Positions 8,189 to 16,505 of a stretch of 64,000 bases of DNA are shown piece by piece (position 1 is the first letter of the stretch; every line of letters begins with the position of its first letter). The position numbers and the translations under genes were made by a program. The stretch comes from GAS188 sp963713805 (GTDB lineage: Bacteria; Pseudomonadota; Alphaproteobacteria; Rhizobiales; Beijerinckiaceae): positions 62,001-126,000 of the forward strand of contig CAVQNF010000003.1 of the NCBI GenBank assembly GCA_963713805.1. Reading direction: 5' to 3'. The notes below the pieces were generated by a model that did not search any database, was not told where the DNA came from, and saw only the letters and a program-made list of their open reading frames with translations.

Positions 8189-9784
8189 ATGGCCGTCAGT
8201 GCAAACAGGCTGGAGCTTCTGCAGATCGCCGACGCGGTGGCGCGCGAGAAGCTCATCGACCGGCAGATCGTGATCTCGGCGATGGAGGAATCGATCGCCA
8301 AGGCGGCGCGTTCGCGCTACGGGCTCGAGACCGATATCCATGCCGAGATCAATCCGAAGACCGGCGAATTGCGGATCGCGCGGCATCTTCTGGTCGCCGA
8401 CGCGATCGACAATCCCGCGACGCAAATCAGCATCGAAGATGCGCGCAAGCGCAACCCCGCGGCTCAGGCCGGCGATTACATCTCCGAGCCGCTCCCGCCC
8501 TTCGAGTTCGGCCGGGTCGCCGCGCAATCGGCGAAGCAGGTGATCGTGCAGAAGGTGCGCGAGGCCGAGCGCGACCGGCAATATGACGAGTTCAAGGACC
8601 GCATCGGCCAGATCGTCAACGGCACCGTGAAAAGGGTCGAATACGGCAACGTCATCGTCGATCTGGGGCGCGGCGAAGCCATCGTGCGTCGCGACGAGCT
8701 CATTCCGCGCGAGACCTTCAAGCCCGGGGATCGCGTCCGCGCCTATGTGCTCGACGTGAGGCGCGAGCAGCGCGGGCCGCAGATTTTCCTGTCGCGCACC
8801 CATCCGCTGTTCATGGCCAAGCTCTTCGGCCAGGAAGTGCCGGAGATCTATGACGGCATCATCGAGGTGAAGGCGGTGGCACGCGATCCCGGCTCGCGCG
8901 CCAAGATCGCGGTGATCTCGCGCGATTCGTCGATCGACCCTGTCGGTGCTTGCGTCGGCATGCGCGGCTCGCGCGTCCAGGCCGTGGTGGGCGAGCTTCA
9001 GGGCGAGAAGATCGACATCATCCCCTGGTCGCCTGACGTCGCGACTTTCGTCGTCAACGCCTTGCAGCCGGCCGAAGTCGCCAAGGTGGTGCTCGACGAG
9101 GACTCCGACAAGATCGAAGTGGTGGTGCCGGACGAGCAGCTTTCGCTCGCCATCGGCCGGCGCGGCCAGAACGTTCGTCTCGCTTCCCAGCTCACCGGCT
9201 GGGACATCGACATCCTGACCGAGGAGGAGGAATCGGAGCGGCGCAAGCAGGAGTTCGAGCATCGCTCGACCCTGTTCATCAGCGCGCTCAACGTCGACGA
9301 GACGGTCGGGCAGCTCCTCGCTTCGGAGGGCTTCCGCTCGATCGAGGAGCTCGCCCATGTCGAGCAATCGGAGATTGCCTCGATCGAAGGTTTCGACGAG
9401 GAGACCGCGCTGGAGTTGCAGACCCGCGCGCGCAATTATCTCGCGATGATCGAGGCCGAGCATGACGCCAAGCGCAAGGAACTCGGCGTCGAGGACGGCT
9501 TGCTCGAGATCGACGGGGTGACCATGGCGATGCTGGTCAAATTCGGCGAGAACGGCATCAAGACCGTCGAGGACCTCGCCGGTTGCGCCACCGACGACCT
9601 GACCGGCTGGACGGAACGCAAGGACGGGCAGACGACGCGCCATGCCGGGGCGCTCGACGGCTTCGACATCTCGCGTGAGGAAGCCGAAGCGATGATCATG
9701 GCGGCGCGCGTTGCCGTCGGCTGGATCGAGCCCCAGGCTGAAGCCGCCGAGACCGGAGAGGCCGAAGCGGGCGCCGCTCCATGA
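8189..9784 (+). CDS. nusA: Transcription termination/antitermination protein NusA
   Basis: NusA binds RNA polymerase and modulates pausing, termination and antitermination. The 531-residue protein has an N-terminal polymerase-binding domain (1 to about 125), an S1 domain (about 135-200, with GQIVNGTVKRVEYGNVIVDL), two KH domains (about 230-350, with AIGRRGQNVRLASQLTGWDI), and C-terminal helix-hairpin-helix repeats (from about 370, NVDETVGQLLASEGFRS) ending in an acidic tail. It starts 16 nt after rimP. In E. coli NusA represses its own operon, which matters for the hairpin before rimP. Confidence 0.97.
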   Translation: MAVSANRLELLQIADAVAREKLIDRQIVISAMEESIAKAARSRYGLETDIHAEINPKTGELRIARHLLVADAIDNPATQISIEDARKRNPAAQAGDYISEPLPPFEFGRVAAQSAKQVIVQKVREAERDRQYDEFKDRIGQIVNGTVKRVEYGNVIVDLGRGEAIVRRDELIPRETFKPGDRVRAYVLDVRREQRGPQIFLSRTHPLFMAKLFGQEVPEIYDGIIEVKAVARDPGSRAKIAVISRDSSIDPVGACVGMRGSRVQAVVGELQGEKIDIIPWSPDVATFVVNALQPAEVAKVVLDEDSDKIEVVVPDEQLSLAIGRRGQNVRLASQLTGWDIDILTEEEESERRKQEFEHRSTLFISALNVDETVGQLLASEGFRSIEELAHVEQSEIASIEGFDEETALELQTRARNYLAMIEAEHDAKRKELGVEDGLLEIDGVTMAMLVKFGENGIKTVEDLAGCATDDLTGWTERKDGQTTRHAGALDGFDISREEAEAMIMAARVAVGWIEPQAEAAETGEAEAGAAP

Positions 9785-9937
9785 GTGCCGGCCTGAGCCT
9801 GATCGCTTGTTTCCGGCGCGTCGCTTGCGACCTTGGGCGGGATGGATCGGCGAAGTTGATGAATTTTGGTCGGGCCTTTTCCGAGGAATGGAGAGCTTTT
9901 CTCGGGGCCGGGCGGGTGGGGACGGACGGATACGGGC

Positions 9938-10762
9938 ATGGCGCGACATGCGCATGAGCTTGAGCCGAGCGGGATCGCGGGCGCGCCTTGCGCGACCGCG
10001 GATGGCGCGCGCGCCGTAGGGCGCGACACAAGGTCGCCCCGCGGCGCGTCGCGAGAAGCGGGCGCGGGCAAGCGGCAATCCGAACGCAGCTGCATCGTCA
10101 CGCGCGCCACGCTGCCGCCGGCCGCGCTGATCCGTTTCGTGCTGTCGCCGCAAGGCGTGGTCACGCCCGACGTCAGGCGCGCCTTGCCGGGCCGCGGCGT
10201 CTGGGTGACCGGGAGCCGCGCGCTCATTGCTGAAGCCTGCCGGCGAAATGCCTTCGCGCGAGCTTTCAAGCAGGAGGTCGCGATCCCCGCCGATCTCGCC
10301 GCTCAAGTGGGCTCGCTGCTGCGCATGGACGCGCTTCAGGCGCTCTCGCTCGCGAACAAGGCAGGCGCGCTGACGGCAGGCTTCGAGAAGACGCGTGCGG
10401 TGCTCGAAAGCGGCGAGGCTCTGGCCCTGATCGAGGCAAGCGACGGTTCGCTGGAAGGTCGCAAGAAGCTCGTCGGCGCCCTGCGGCGGGGCGAAAGAAC
10501 GCCCGGCGCCCCCTTGGTGCCGGCCGAGCCCAGCCTCGGCGAGCCGGCGATCATCGATTGCTTTACTTCCGAAGAGCTGGATTTGGCGCTCGGGCGCCCC
10601 CATGTGATACATGCGGCCTTGCTCAAGGCGCCGGCTGGCGGCTTCGCCTTGACGAGGTGTCTGCGCCTTCACCGTTTTGAATTGATCGAAAAACACGCTA
10701 GTGGAGGCGCCGAGCATTGCGGCGCCGCCCGAGAGAGCCGCAATCTGAACCGCCAAACCTGA
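9938..10762 (+). CDS. YlxR/RnpM-type RNA-binding protein with L7Ae-like C-terminus
   Basis: A member of the DUF448 (YlxR) family, always found between nusA and infB; the Bacillus homologue RnpM binds RNase P RNA. The N-terminal domain contains RSCIVTRATLPPAALIRF and LPGRGVWVTGSRALI. The second part (DLAAQVGSLLRMDALQALSLANKAGAL) resembles an L7Ae/L30e RNA-binding fold, a fusion usual in alphaproteobacteria. I place the start at the ATG at 9938, giving 274 residues; an in-frame TTG at 9866 would add 24. The first 50 residues are basic and low in family signal, so the start is uncertain. Confidence 0.82.
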   Translation: MARHAHELEPSGIAGAPCATADGARAVGRDTRSPRGASREAGAGKRQSERSCIVTRATLPPAALIRFVLSPQGVVTPDVRRALPGRGVWVTGSRALIAEACRRNAFARAFKQEVAIPADLAAQVGSLLRMDALQALSLANKAGALTAGFEKTRAVLESGEALALIEASDGSLEGRKKLVGALRRGERTPGAPLVPAEPSLGEPAIIDCFTSEELDLALGRPHVIHAALLKAPAGGFALTRCLRLHRFELIEKHASGGAEHCGAARESRNLNRQT

Positions 10763-10823
10763 ACCGCCCTGGTCCCAGCTTGGGATGAGAACGGGCGAAT
10801 CGAGCCGCAGGACAGAAGTCTGA

Positions 10824-13553
10824 ATGAGCGATCTTAAGACGCCGGGCGACAAGCCTTTGAGCATGCCGACCGGAAAGTTGAGCATCAAGAGGCCCGAACA
10901 GGGAACCGTGCGCCAGAGCTTCAGCCATGGCCGCTCGAAGACCGTGGTCGTCGAGAAGGTCAAGCGGCGGGCCGGGGGCGCCGGGGAGGCGCGCGAAACC
11001 GCCCCTTCCCAGGCTCCCGCCGCGAAGCGAGCCGGAGCGGCGCCCGCGGCGCGAGGCGCCAAGCCCGCCGCGCCCTCTTCAGCCGCAACGCCCGGCGCTC
11101 CGGCGCAAGCGACGCGGGCCCCGGCCGCGGCCGGCCAGAAGGCGAGCATCGTGCTGCGCAGCCTCACCGAGGAGGAGCGCAACCGGCAAGGGACGGCGCT
11201 CGCCGAGGCGCGCCGCCGCGAGGACGACGAACGCAAGCAAGCCGAGGAGGAAGCGCGCGTTCGCGCGTTGCGCGACGAGGTCGAGCGCAAGGAGCGCGAG
11301 GCCGCCGACGAGCGCAAGCGTGACGAGGAAGACCGCCGCCGCTCCGAGGACCAGGCGAAGAAAAAGGCGGAGGAAGAGGCGAGGCGCCGTTTCGGTGATC
11401 CGCCGCCGCCTGCGAGCCGCGCGCCCGGAACGCCCATCCCGAGGCTCGATCCGCGCCCCGCCTCGTCATCGAGTGCAAGCGCGAGCCCCGGCTCAGTCGC
11501 GCGCGGCCCGGCGCGGCCGGGCCTCAGCGCGGCCACGCCGACGCGTCGAACCCTCACACCCGAGAACGAGGGCGCCCCACGCCAGCCAATGCGTCGCGCC
11601 GGCGGAGGCGCGGTCGCGAGGCCGGCGCCTGCTCCGAGAGCGCCGAAAGGGGGCGACCACAAGCAACGCGGCCGCCTCACCTTGAGCAACGCGCTGACCA
11701 GCGACGAGGAGCGCACGCGTTCGCTCGCGGCCCAGCGGCGCCGCCAACAGCGCATGAAGGCCGGCACGGGCGAGCCCAAGGAGAAGATCGCGCGCGAAGT
11801 CACGATCCCGGAGACGATCTCGATCCAGGAGCTCGCGAACCGCATGGCCGAACGCGGGGTGGATGTGATCCGCCTGCTGATGGCACAGGGCCAGATGCTC
11901 AAGATCACCGACGTGATCGACGCCGACACGGCCCAGCTCATCACCGAAGAGATGGGCCACACGGTGAAGCGCGTCGCCGAGTCCGACGTCGAGGAGGGCC
12001 TGTTCGACGCGCCCGACCAGGAGCAGAATTTGGTTTCGCGGCCGCCGGTGGTCACCATCATGGGCCATGTCGACCACGGCAAGACCTCTTTGCTCGACGC
12101 CATTCGTTCGGCCGATGTGGTCAGCGGGGAGGCCGGCGGCATCACGCAGCATATCGGCGCCTACCAGGTCGAGAGCCCGCTCGGCGGCAAGATCACCTTC
12201 ATCGACACGCCGGGCCACGCCGCCTTCACGGCGATGCGCGCGCGTGGCGCCAAGGTGACCGACATCGTGATCCTGGTCGTCGCGGCCGATGATGGCGTCA
12301 TGCCGCAGACGGTCGAGGCGATCAGCCACGCCAAGGCCGCGCATGTGCCGATCATCGTCGCCATCAACAAGATCGACAAGCCGGACGCCAAGCCGGAGCG
12401 CGTTCGCAACGAGCTGCTGCAATACGAGATCCAGGTCGAGTCGCTCGGCGGCGATGTGCTCGAGGCCGAAGTTTCGGCGACCAAGAAAACCAATCTCGAA
12501 AAGCTCCTCGAAGCTGTTTCGCTGCAATCGGAAGTGCTCGATCTGAAGGCCAATCCGAACCGTTCCGGCGAAGGCGCCGTCATCGAGGCCAGGCTCGATC
12601 GCGGACGCGGCCCGGTCGCGACCGTGCTCGTGCAGCGCGGCACGCTCAAGGCCGGCGACATCGTGGTGGCCGGATCGGAATGGGGCCGCATCCGAACGCT
12701 GCTCGACGATAAAGGCGAGACGCTCGCTTCCGCAGGCCCCTCGACCCCCGTCGAGGTCCTCGGCTTCAGCGGAACGCCGGATGCCGGGGATCGGGTCGCG
12801 GTCGTCGAGAACGAGGCGCGCGCCCGCGAGGTCACGGCCTACCGCACCCGGCAGAAACGCGAGAAGTCGGTCGCCCGGCAGGCGGGGTCGCGCGGCTCTC
12901 TCGCGGAGATGATGCAGGACCTGAAGACGGGCGCCGGCCGCAAGGAGTTCCCGCTCGTCGTCAAGGCGGATGTGCAAGGTTCGGTCGAGGCGATCGCCGG
13001 CGCTCTCGAGAAGCTGGGCAATGAAGAGGTCGGGGCGCGTGTCATCCACTCGGGCGTCGGGGGCATCACCGAGAGTGATGTGATCCTCGCCAATGCGTCG
13101 GGTGCCGCGGTGATCGGCTTCAACGTGCGCGCCCATAAGGAGGCGCGCGAAGCCGCGGAGCAGGCGGGAATCGAGATCCGCTACTACAACATCATCTACA
13201 ATCTCGTGGACGATGTGAAGGATGCGATGTCGGGGCTGCTCGCGCCGACCTTGCGCGAGACCATGCTCGGCAACGCCCAGATCCTGGAGATCTTCAACGT
13301 CTCGAAGGTCGGCAAGATCGCGGGCTGTCGCGTCACGGACGGCGTCGTGCAGAAGGGCGCGAATGTTCGCCTCATCCGCGACAATGTCGTCATCCACGAG
13401 GGCAAGCTCTCGACGCTCAAGCGCTTCAAGGACGATGTGGCGGAAGTTCGCTCCGGCCAGGAGTGCGGCATGTCCTTCGAGAACTACCAGGACATGCGCG
13501 CGGGCGACATCATCGAGTGCTATCGGGTCGAAGAGGTCAAGCGGTCGCTGTGA
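10824..13553 (+). CDS. infB: Translation initiation factor IF-2
   Basis: IF-2 is the GTPase that brings fMet-tRNA to the 30S subunit and promotes subunit joining. The 909-residue protein has a long Ala/Pro/Glu/Arg-rich N-terminal region (to about 330) with a charged coiled-coil segment, the IF2 N2 domain (about 330-385), then the G domain with G1 GHVDHGKTS (near 413), G3 DTPGHAAF (near 461) and G4 NKID (near 514), and the beta-barrel and C-terminal fMet-tRNA-binding domains. It follows rnpM by 61 nt in the same operon. Codon use and composition match its neighbours. Confidence 0.97.
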   Translation: MSDLKTPGDKPLSMPTGKLSIKRPEQGTVRQSFSHGRSKTVVVEKVKRRAGGAGEARETAPSQAPAAKRAGAAPAARGAKPAAPSSAATPGAPAQATRAPAAAGQKASIVLRSLTEEERNRQGTALAEARRREDDERKQAEEEARVRALRDEVERKEREAADERKRDEEDRRRSEDQAKKKAEEEARRRFGDPPPPASRAPGTPIPRLDPRPASSSSASASPGSVARGPARPGLSAATPTRRTLTPENEGAPRQPMRRAGGGAVARPAPAPRAPKGGDHKQRGRLTLSNALTSDEERTRSLAAQRRRQQRMKAGTGEPKEKIAREVTIPETISIQELANRMAERGVDVIRLLMAQGQMLKITDVIDADTAQLITEEMGHTVKRVAESDVEEGLFDAPDQEQNLVSRPPVVTIMGHVDHGKTSLLDAIRSADVVSGEAGGITQHIGAYQVESPLGGKITFIDTPGHAAFTAMRARGAKVTDIVILVVAADDGVMPQTVEAISHAKAAHVPIIVAINKIDKPDAKPERVRNELLQYEIQVESLGGDVLEAEVSATKKTNLEKLLEAVSLQSEVLDLKANPNRSGEGAVIEARLDRGRGPVATVLVQRGTLKAGDIVVAGSEWGRIRTLLDDKGETLASAGPSTPVEVLGFSGTPDAGDRVAVVENEARAREVTAYRTRQKREKSVARQAGSRGSLAEMMQDLKTGAGRKEFPLVVKADVQGSVEAIAGALEKLGNEEVGARVIHSGVGGITESDVILANASGAAVIGFNVRAHKEAREAAEQAGIEIRYYNIIYNLVDDVKDAMSGLLAPTLRETMLGNAQILEIFNVSKVGKIAGCRVTDGVVQKGANVRLIRDNVVIHEGKLSTLKRFKDDVAEVRSGQECGMSFENYQDMRAGDIIECYRVEEVKRSL

Positions 13554-13629
13554 AACGCGGCGCCTTGGCAGCGCCGGGCCGCCCCTCGCGTCGCGGCCCG
13601 GATGGAAGGGAACCGGAGAGAATTTGGCA

Positions 13630-14406
13630 ATGGCGGAGCTGATGCATCGCCCGGAGGCGGAAAGCCGGGTGCGCCGCTTCCTGTCGGCCGCGAAGGGACC
13701 GGTCGTCGTTCTGGCGCTCGTCCTCGCCTCGCGCACGGTGCTTGCCCAGCCGTTCTACGTCCCGTCGGGCTCGATGGAACCGACCCTCCTGATCGGCGAC
13801 GAGCTGATCGTGGCGAAATACGCCTATGGCTATAGCCGCTATTCCCTTCCGGTCGATCTCGGCCTTTCCTCCGAGCATCGCCTGCTCGAAAGCTTGCCGG
13901 AATATGGGGACGTCGTGGTCTTCCGCCTGCCGCGCGACCCCCATGAAGTCTATGTGAAACGCACCATCGGATTGCCGGGCGATCGCATCCAGATGCGCGA
14001 CGGGCGCCTATGGATCAACGGCGCCGTGCTCCCCTTGCGCCGCGACGGCAGCGGAAAGGTCGAAAAGGAGGACGGCAGCGAAATGACCGCGGCACGCTTC
14101 GTGGAAACCTTGCCGAACGGTCGCGAGCACCCGATCTTCAAGCTCGAAACGAAAGGCAGTCTCGACGACACGCGCGTCTTCGTCGTGCCGGCCGGACATG
14201 TGTTCATGATGGGGGACAACCGCGACAATTCCCTCGACAGTCGCGTCCCGGCGATCGCCGGCGGCGTGGGCTTCGTTCCAGTCGAGAATCTCATCGGCCG
14301 CGCCGAGGTGGTGCTGGGCTCTTGGGATTTTCCCGTCGTGCGGCGGCCAGTCTCGGAATGGGCCGCGGCACTCAGGCCCTCGCGCTTCTTCTCGCGCATC
14401 CGCTGA
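13630..14406 (+). CDS. lepB: Signal peptidase I
   Basis: LepB is the membrane protease that removes Sec/Tat signal peptides. The 258-residue protein has one N-terminal transmembrane segment (GPVVVLALVLASRTVLA, about 23-40), the catalytic serine motif PSGSMEPTLL, the general-base lysine region YVKRTIGLPGD and the box MMGDNRDNSLDSR. GGAGAG precedes both a TTG at 13624 and the ATG at 13630; I use the ATG. It lies between infB and rbfA, an unexpected position, because in related genomes lepB usually sits with rnc and era. The gene itself looks intact and ordinary in composition. Confidence 0.95.
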   Translation: MAELMHRPEAESRVRRFLSAAKGPVVVLALVLASRTVLAQPFYVPSGSMEPTLLIGDELIVAKYAYGYSRYSLPVDLGLSSEHRLLESLPEYGDVVVFRLPRDPHEVYVKRTIGLPGDRIQMRDGRLWINGAVLPLRRDGSGKVEKEDGSEMTAARFVETLPNGREHPIFKLETKGSLDDTRVFVVPAGHVFMMGDNRDNSLDSRVPAIAGGVGFVPVENLIGRAEVVLGSWDFPVVRRPVSEWAAALRPSRFFSRIR

Positions 14407-14489
14407 CCGGGGGCCAAACAACCAGGTTTTTCGAAGCACCGCTCCGAAGCGGAATTTCAGGTTTCCGGTCCGATCCCGGAGAAGGCAAG

Positions 14490-14918
14490 ATGGCACGACA
14501 TCAATCCCCGCGTCATGATCGAGGCCCCTCCCAGCGCGCGCTCAGGGTCGGCGAGCTCGTGCGCCATGCGCTGGCCGAGCTGCTGGCGCGCGGCGAGGTG
14601 CGTGACAAGGTGCTCGAAAGCCATGTGATCACCATTCCGGAGGTCCGCATGTCGCCCGACATGCGGCTCGCCACCGCCTACGTCATGCCGCTCGGCGGCA
14701 AGGAAGTCGGCCTCGTGCTCGAGGCGCTCGATCGCAACAAGCGCTTCATCAAGGGCGAGATCGCGCGTCGCATCAATCTGCGTTACGCGCCGGACATCCG
14801 TTTCCGTCAAGACGACACATTCGAGGAGGCGTCTCGAATCGACGCGCTCCTCCATTCGGAGAAAGTCCGCCGCGATCTCGAAGCGGGTCACCGAACCGAA
14901 GATGACCAAGATGATTGA
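14490..14918 (+). CDS. rbfA: 30S ribosome-binding factor RbfA
   Basis: RbfA helps mature the 16S 5' end and the 30S subunit. The 142-residue product shows the KH-like fold core: VGELVRHALAELLARG, the conserved VRMSPDMRLATAYV strand, and FIKGEIARRINLRYAPDIRF. A GGAGAAGG ribosome-binding site stands close before the ATG at 14490; the same frame is open further upstream but overlaps lepB. Its 3' end overlaps the truB start by 17 nt, suggesting translational coupling. It belongs to the nusA-infB operon. Confidence 0.95.
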   Translation: MARHQSPRHDRGPSQRALRVGELVRHALAELLARGEVRDKVLESHVITIPEVRMSPDMRLATAYVMPLGGKEVGLVLEALDRNKRFIKGEIARRINLRYAPDIRFRQDDTFEEASRIDALLHSEKVRRDLEAGHRTEDDQDD

Positions 14919-15900
14919 AGAAGCGGCCGAAAACCCACGGGCAAGCGATGCGATGGCGGATGGCCCTCGCCCTCCCGGCCCGCGCCCGAGGAAGCGCGAG
15001 GTCAATGGCTGGCTCGTCCTCGACAAGTCCGTAGGGATGACCTCCACCCATGCGGTCGCCGTCGCAAAGCGCCTGTTCAATGCCAAGAAGGCCGGTCATG
15101 CGGGCACGCTCGACCCTTTGGCCTCCGGCCTCTTGCCCATCGCCTTCGGTGAAGCGACGAAGACCGTTCCGTTCGTCATGGACGGCCGCAAGGGCTACCG
15201 CTTCACCGTGAGCTGGGGCGAGGAACGCGACACGGACGACAGTGAAGGGACGGTGACCGCTTCGAGCGTCGCTCGTCCCTCGCAGCCATCGCTCGAGGCG
15301 GCGCTTCCGGCTTTCATCGGCGACATCATGCAGACGCCGCCCCGTTTTTCCGCGATCAAGATCGCCGGCGAGCGAGCCTATGACCTGTCGCGGGCTGGCG
15401 AAAGCGTCAAGCTCGAGGCGCGCCCCGTGCGGATCGAGACGCTTGCGCTCGTCGAGCATGAAGGCGGTACCAGCGTCTTCGAGGCGGTCTGCGGCAAGGG
15501 AACCTATGTGCGCGCCATCGCTCGCGATCTCGGCCGCGCGCTCGGGTGCTTCGGCCATGTGAGCGCGCTCCGGCGCACGCGAGTCGGGCCATTTTCGGAA
15601 AAACACGCGATTTCGCTGGACGATCTGGGCGAATTGCGCCATAAGGCCGCCGCCGGTGAAGGGAACTTGGCTGGCGAATTGCTGCCCGTCGCGACCGCGC
15701 TGGACGACATCCCGGCGCTGGCCGTGAGCCGGGCCGATGCAGGGCGGCTTCGCCGAGGCCAAATCGTCCTGCTGCGCGGGCGTGATGCCCCGCTCCTCCA
15801 AGGACGTATCAGCGTGACTTCGGAAGGTGCCTTGGTGGCGCTCGCCGAGGCGGAGGGAGCGGAGATCAAGCCGACGCGCATCTTCAATCTGGGCCGCTGA
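14902..15900 (+). CDS. truB: tRNA pseudouridine(55) synthase TruB
   Basis: TruB makes pseudouridine at position 55 in the T-loop of tRNAs. The 332-residue protein contains the catalytic box HAGTLDPLASGLLP, whose Asp is the nucleophile, preceded by GWLVLDKSVGMTSTHAV, and the later TPPRFSAIKIAGERAYDLSRAG and KGTYVRAIARDLG motifs. The first 35 residues are polar and variable; a later start near MADGPRPPG is possible. It overlaps rbfA by 17 nt and is followed by rpsO after 27 nt. Confidence 0.95.
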   Translation: MTKMIEEAAENPRASDAMADGPRPPGPRPRKREVNGWLVLDKSVGMTSTHAVAVAKRLFNAKKAGHAGTLDPLASGLLPIAFGEATKTVPFVMDGRKGYRFTVSWGEERDTDDSEGTVTASSVARPSQPSLEAALPAFIGDIMQTPPRFSAIKIAGERAYDLSRAGESVKLEARPVRIETLALVEHEGGTSVFEAVCGKGTYVRAIARDLGRALGCFGHVSALRRTRVGPFSEKHAISLDDLGELRHKAAAGEGNLAGELLPVATALDDIPALAVSRADAGRLRRGQIVLLRGRDAPLLQGRISVTSEGALVALAEAEGAEIKPTRIFNLGR

Positions 15901-15927
15901 GCGGCTCCTGCGAGAAAGGACATTCCG

Positions 15928-16197
15928 ATGTCGATTGCGGCCGAGCGCAAGAGCGCGCTCATCTCCGATTATGCGACCAAGAAAGGCGACACCGGATCGC
16001 CCGAGGTGCAGGTAGCGATCTTGACCGAACGCATCAACAATCTCACCGAGCATTTCAAGTCGCATGTGAAGGACAACCATTCGCGGCGCGGCCTGTTGAA
16101 GATGGTCTCGCAGCGCCGCTCACTCCTGAACTATCTGAAGAGCAAGGATGAGCCCCGCTACAAGGCGCTGATCGAGCGCCTCGGCATCCGCCGCTGA
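15928..16197 (+). CDS. rpsO: 30S ribosomal protein S15
   Basis: S15 binds the central domain of 16S rRNA and forms an intersubunit bridge. The 89-residue product has the normal length and the signature GSPEVQVAILTERINNLTEH, then LKMVSQRRSLLNYLK and the ending ALIERLGIRR. GAGAAAGGA precedes the ATG. It stands between truB and pnp, the conserved truB-rpsO-pnp order. Confidence 0.98.
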   Translation: MSIAAERKSALISDYATKKGDTGSPEVQVAILTERINNLTEHFKSHVKDNHSRRGLLKMVSQRRSLLNYLKSKDEPRYKALIERLGIRR

Positions 16198-16505
16198 CTT
16201 TACCGGCCGGCGCGCCGTCGTTGCGCGCAGGCCGTATCTTGCTGCGCCCGCGTCATGGTGATCGCGGGCGATGACCCCGCCGGCAGGCCAAGCCCGCCAT
16301 GGCAGGATCGTTGGACGCTTTTGGCGCCATGGCCCGAATCCACGAAGGATCGGGCTGATGTGTCGACAAGTCGAGATGCATTGCGACATGTCGGCCGCGA
16401 CCGGAATTTTCGGGGCTTCGAGAATTTCGACGGGCGCCCCCTATCGAGAGCGTCTTGCCATCTTGCTCATGGCTCCGTGCCCGCCGGCCAACCATGAGGA
16501 AAATC
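16198..16505 (+). promoter_or_regulatory. rpsO-pnp intergenic leader with hairpin
   Basis: No gene is supported in these 308 bp. The clearest structure is GCCCGAATCC (16332-16341) pairing with GGATCGGGC (16347-16355) around the 5-nt loop ACGAA, with a single bulged A. CGCCATGGC also occurs twice (about 16299 and 16325). By comparison with E. coli, where RNase III cuts a pnp leader hairpin and PNPase then represses itself, this is a plausible processing and autoregulation region. That role is inference. Confidence 0.45.

Noticed and set aside
7994..12145. A 1383-codon open frame on the minus strand opposite nusA and infB
   Set aside because: It mirrors codon structure of high-GC genes on the other strand; it shows no motif and the forward genes are certain.
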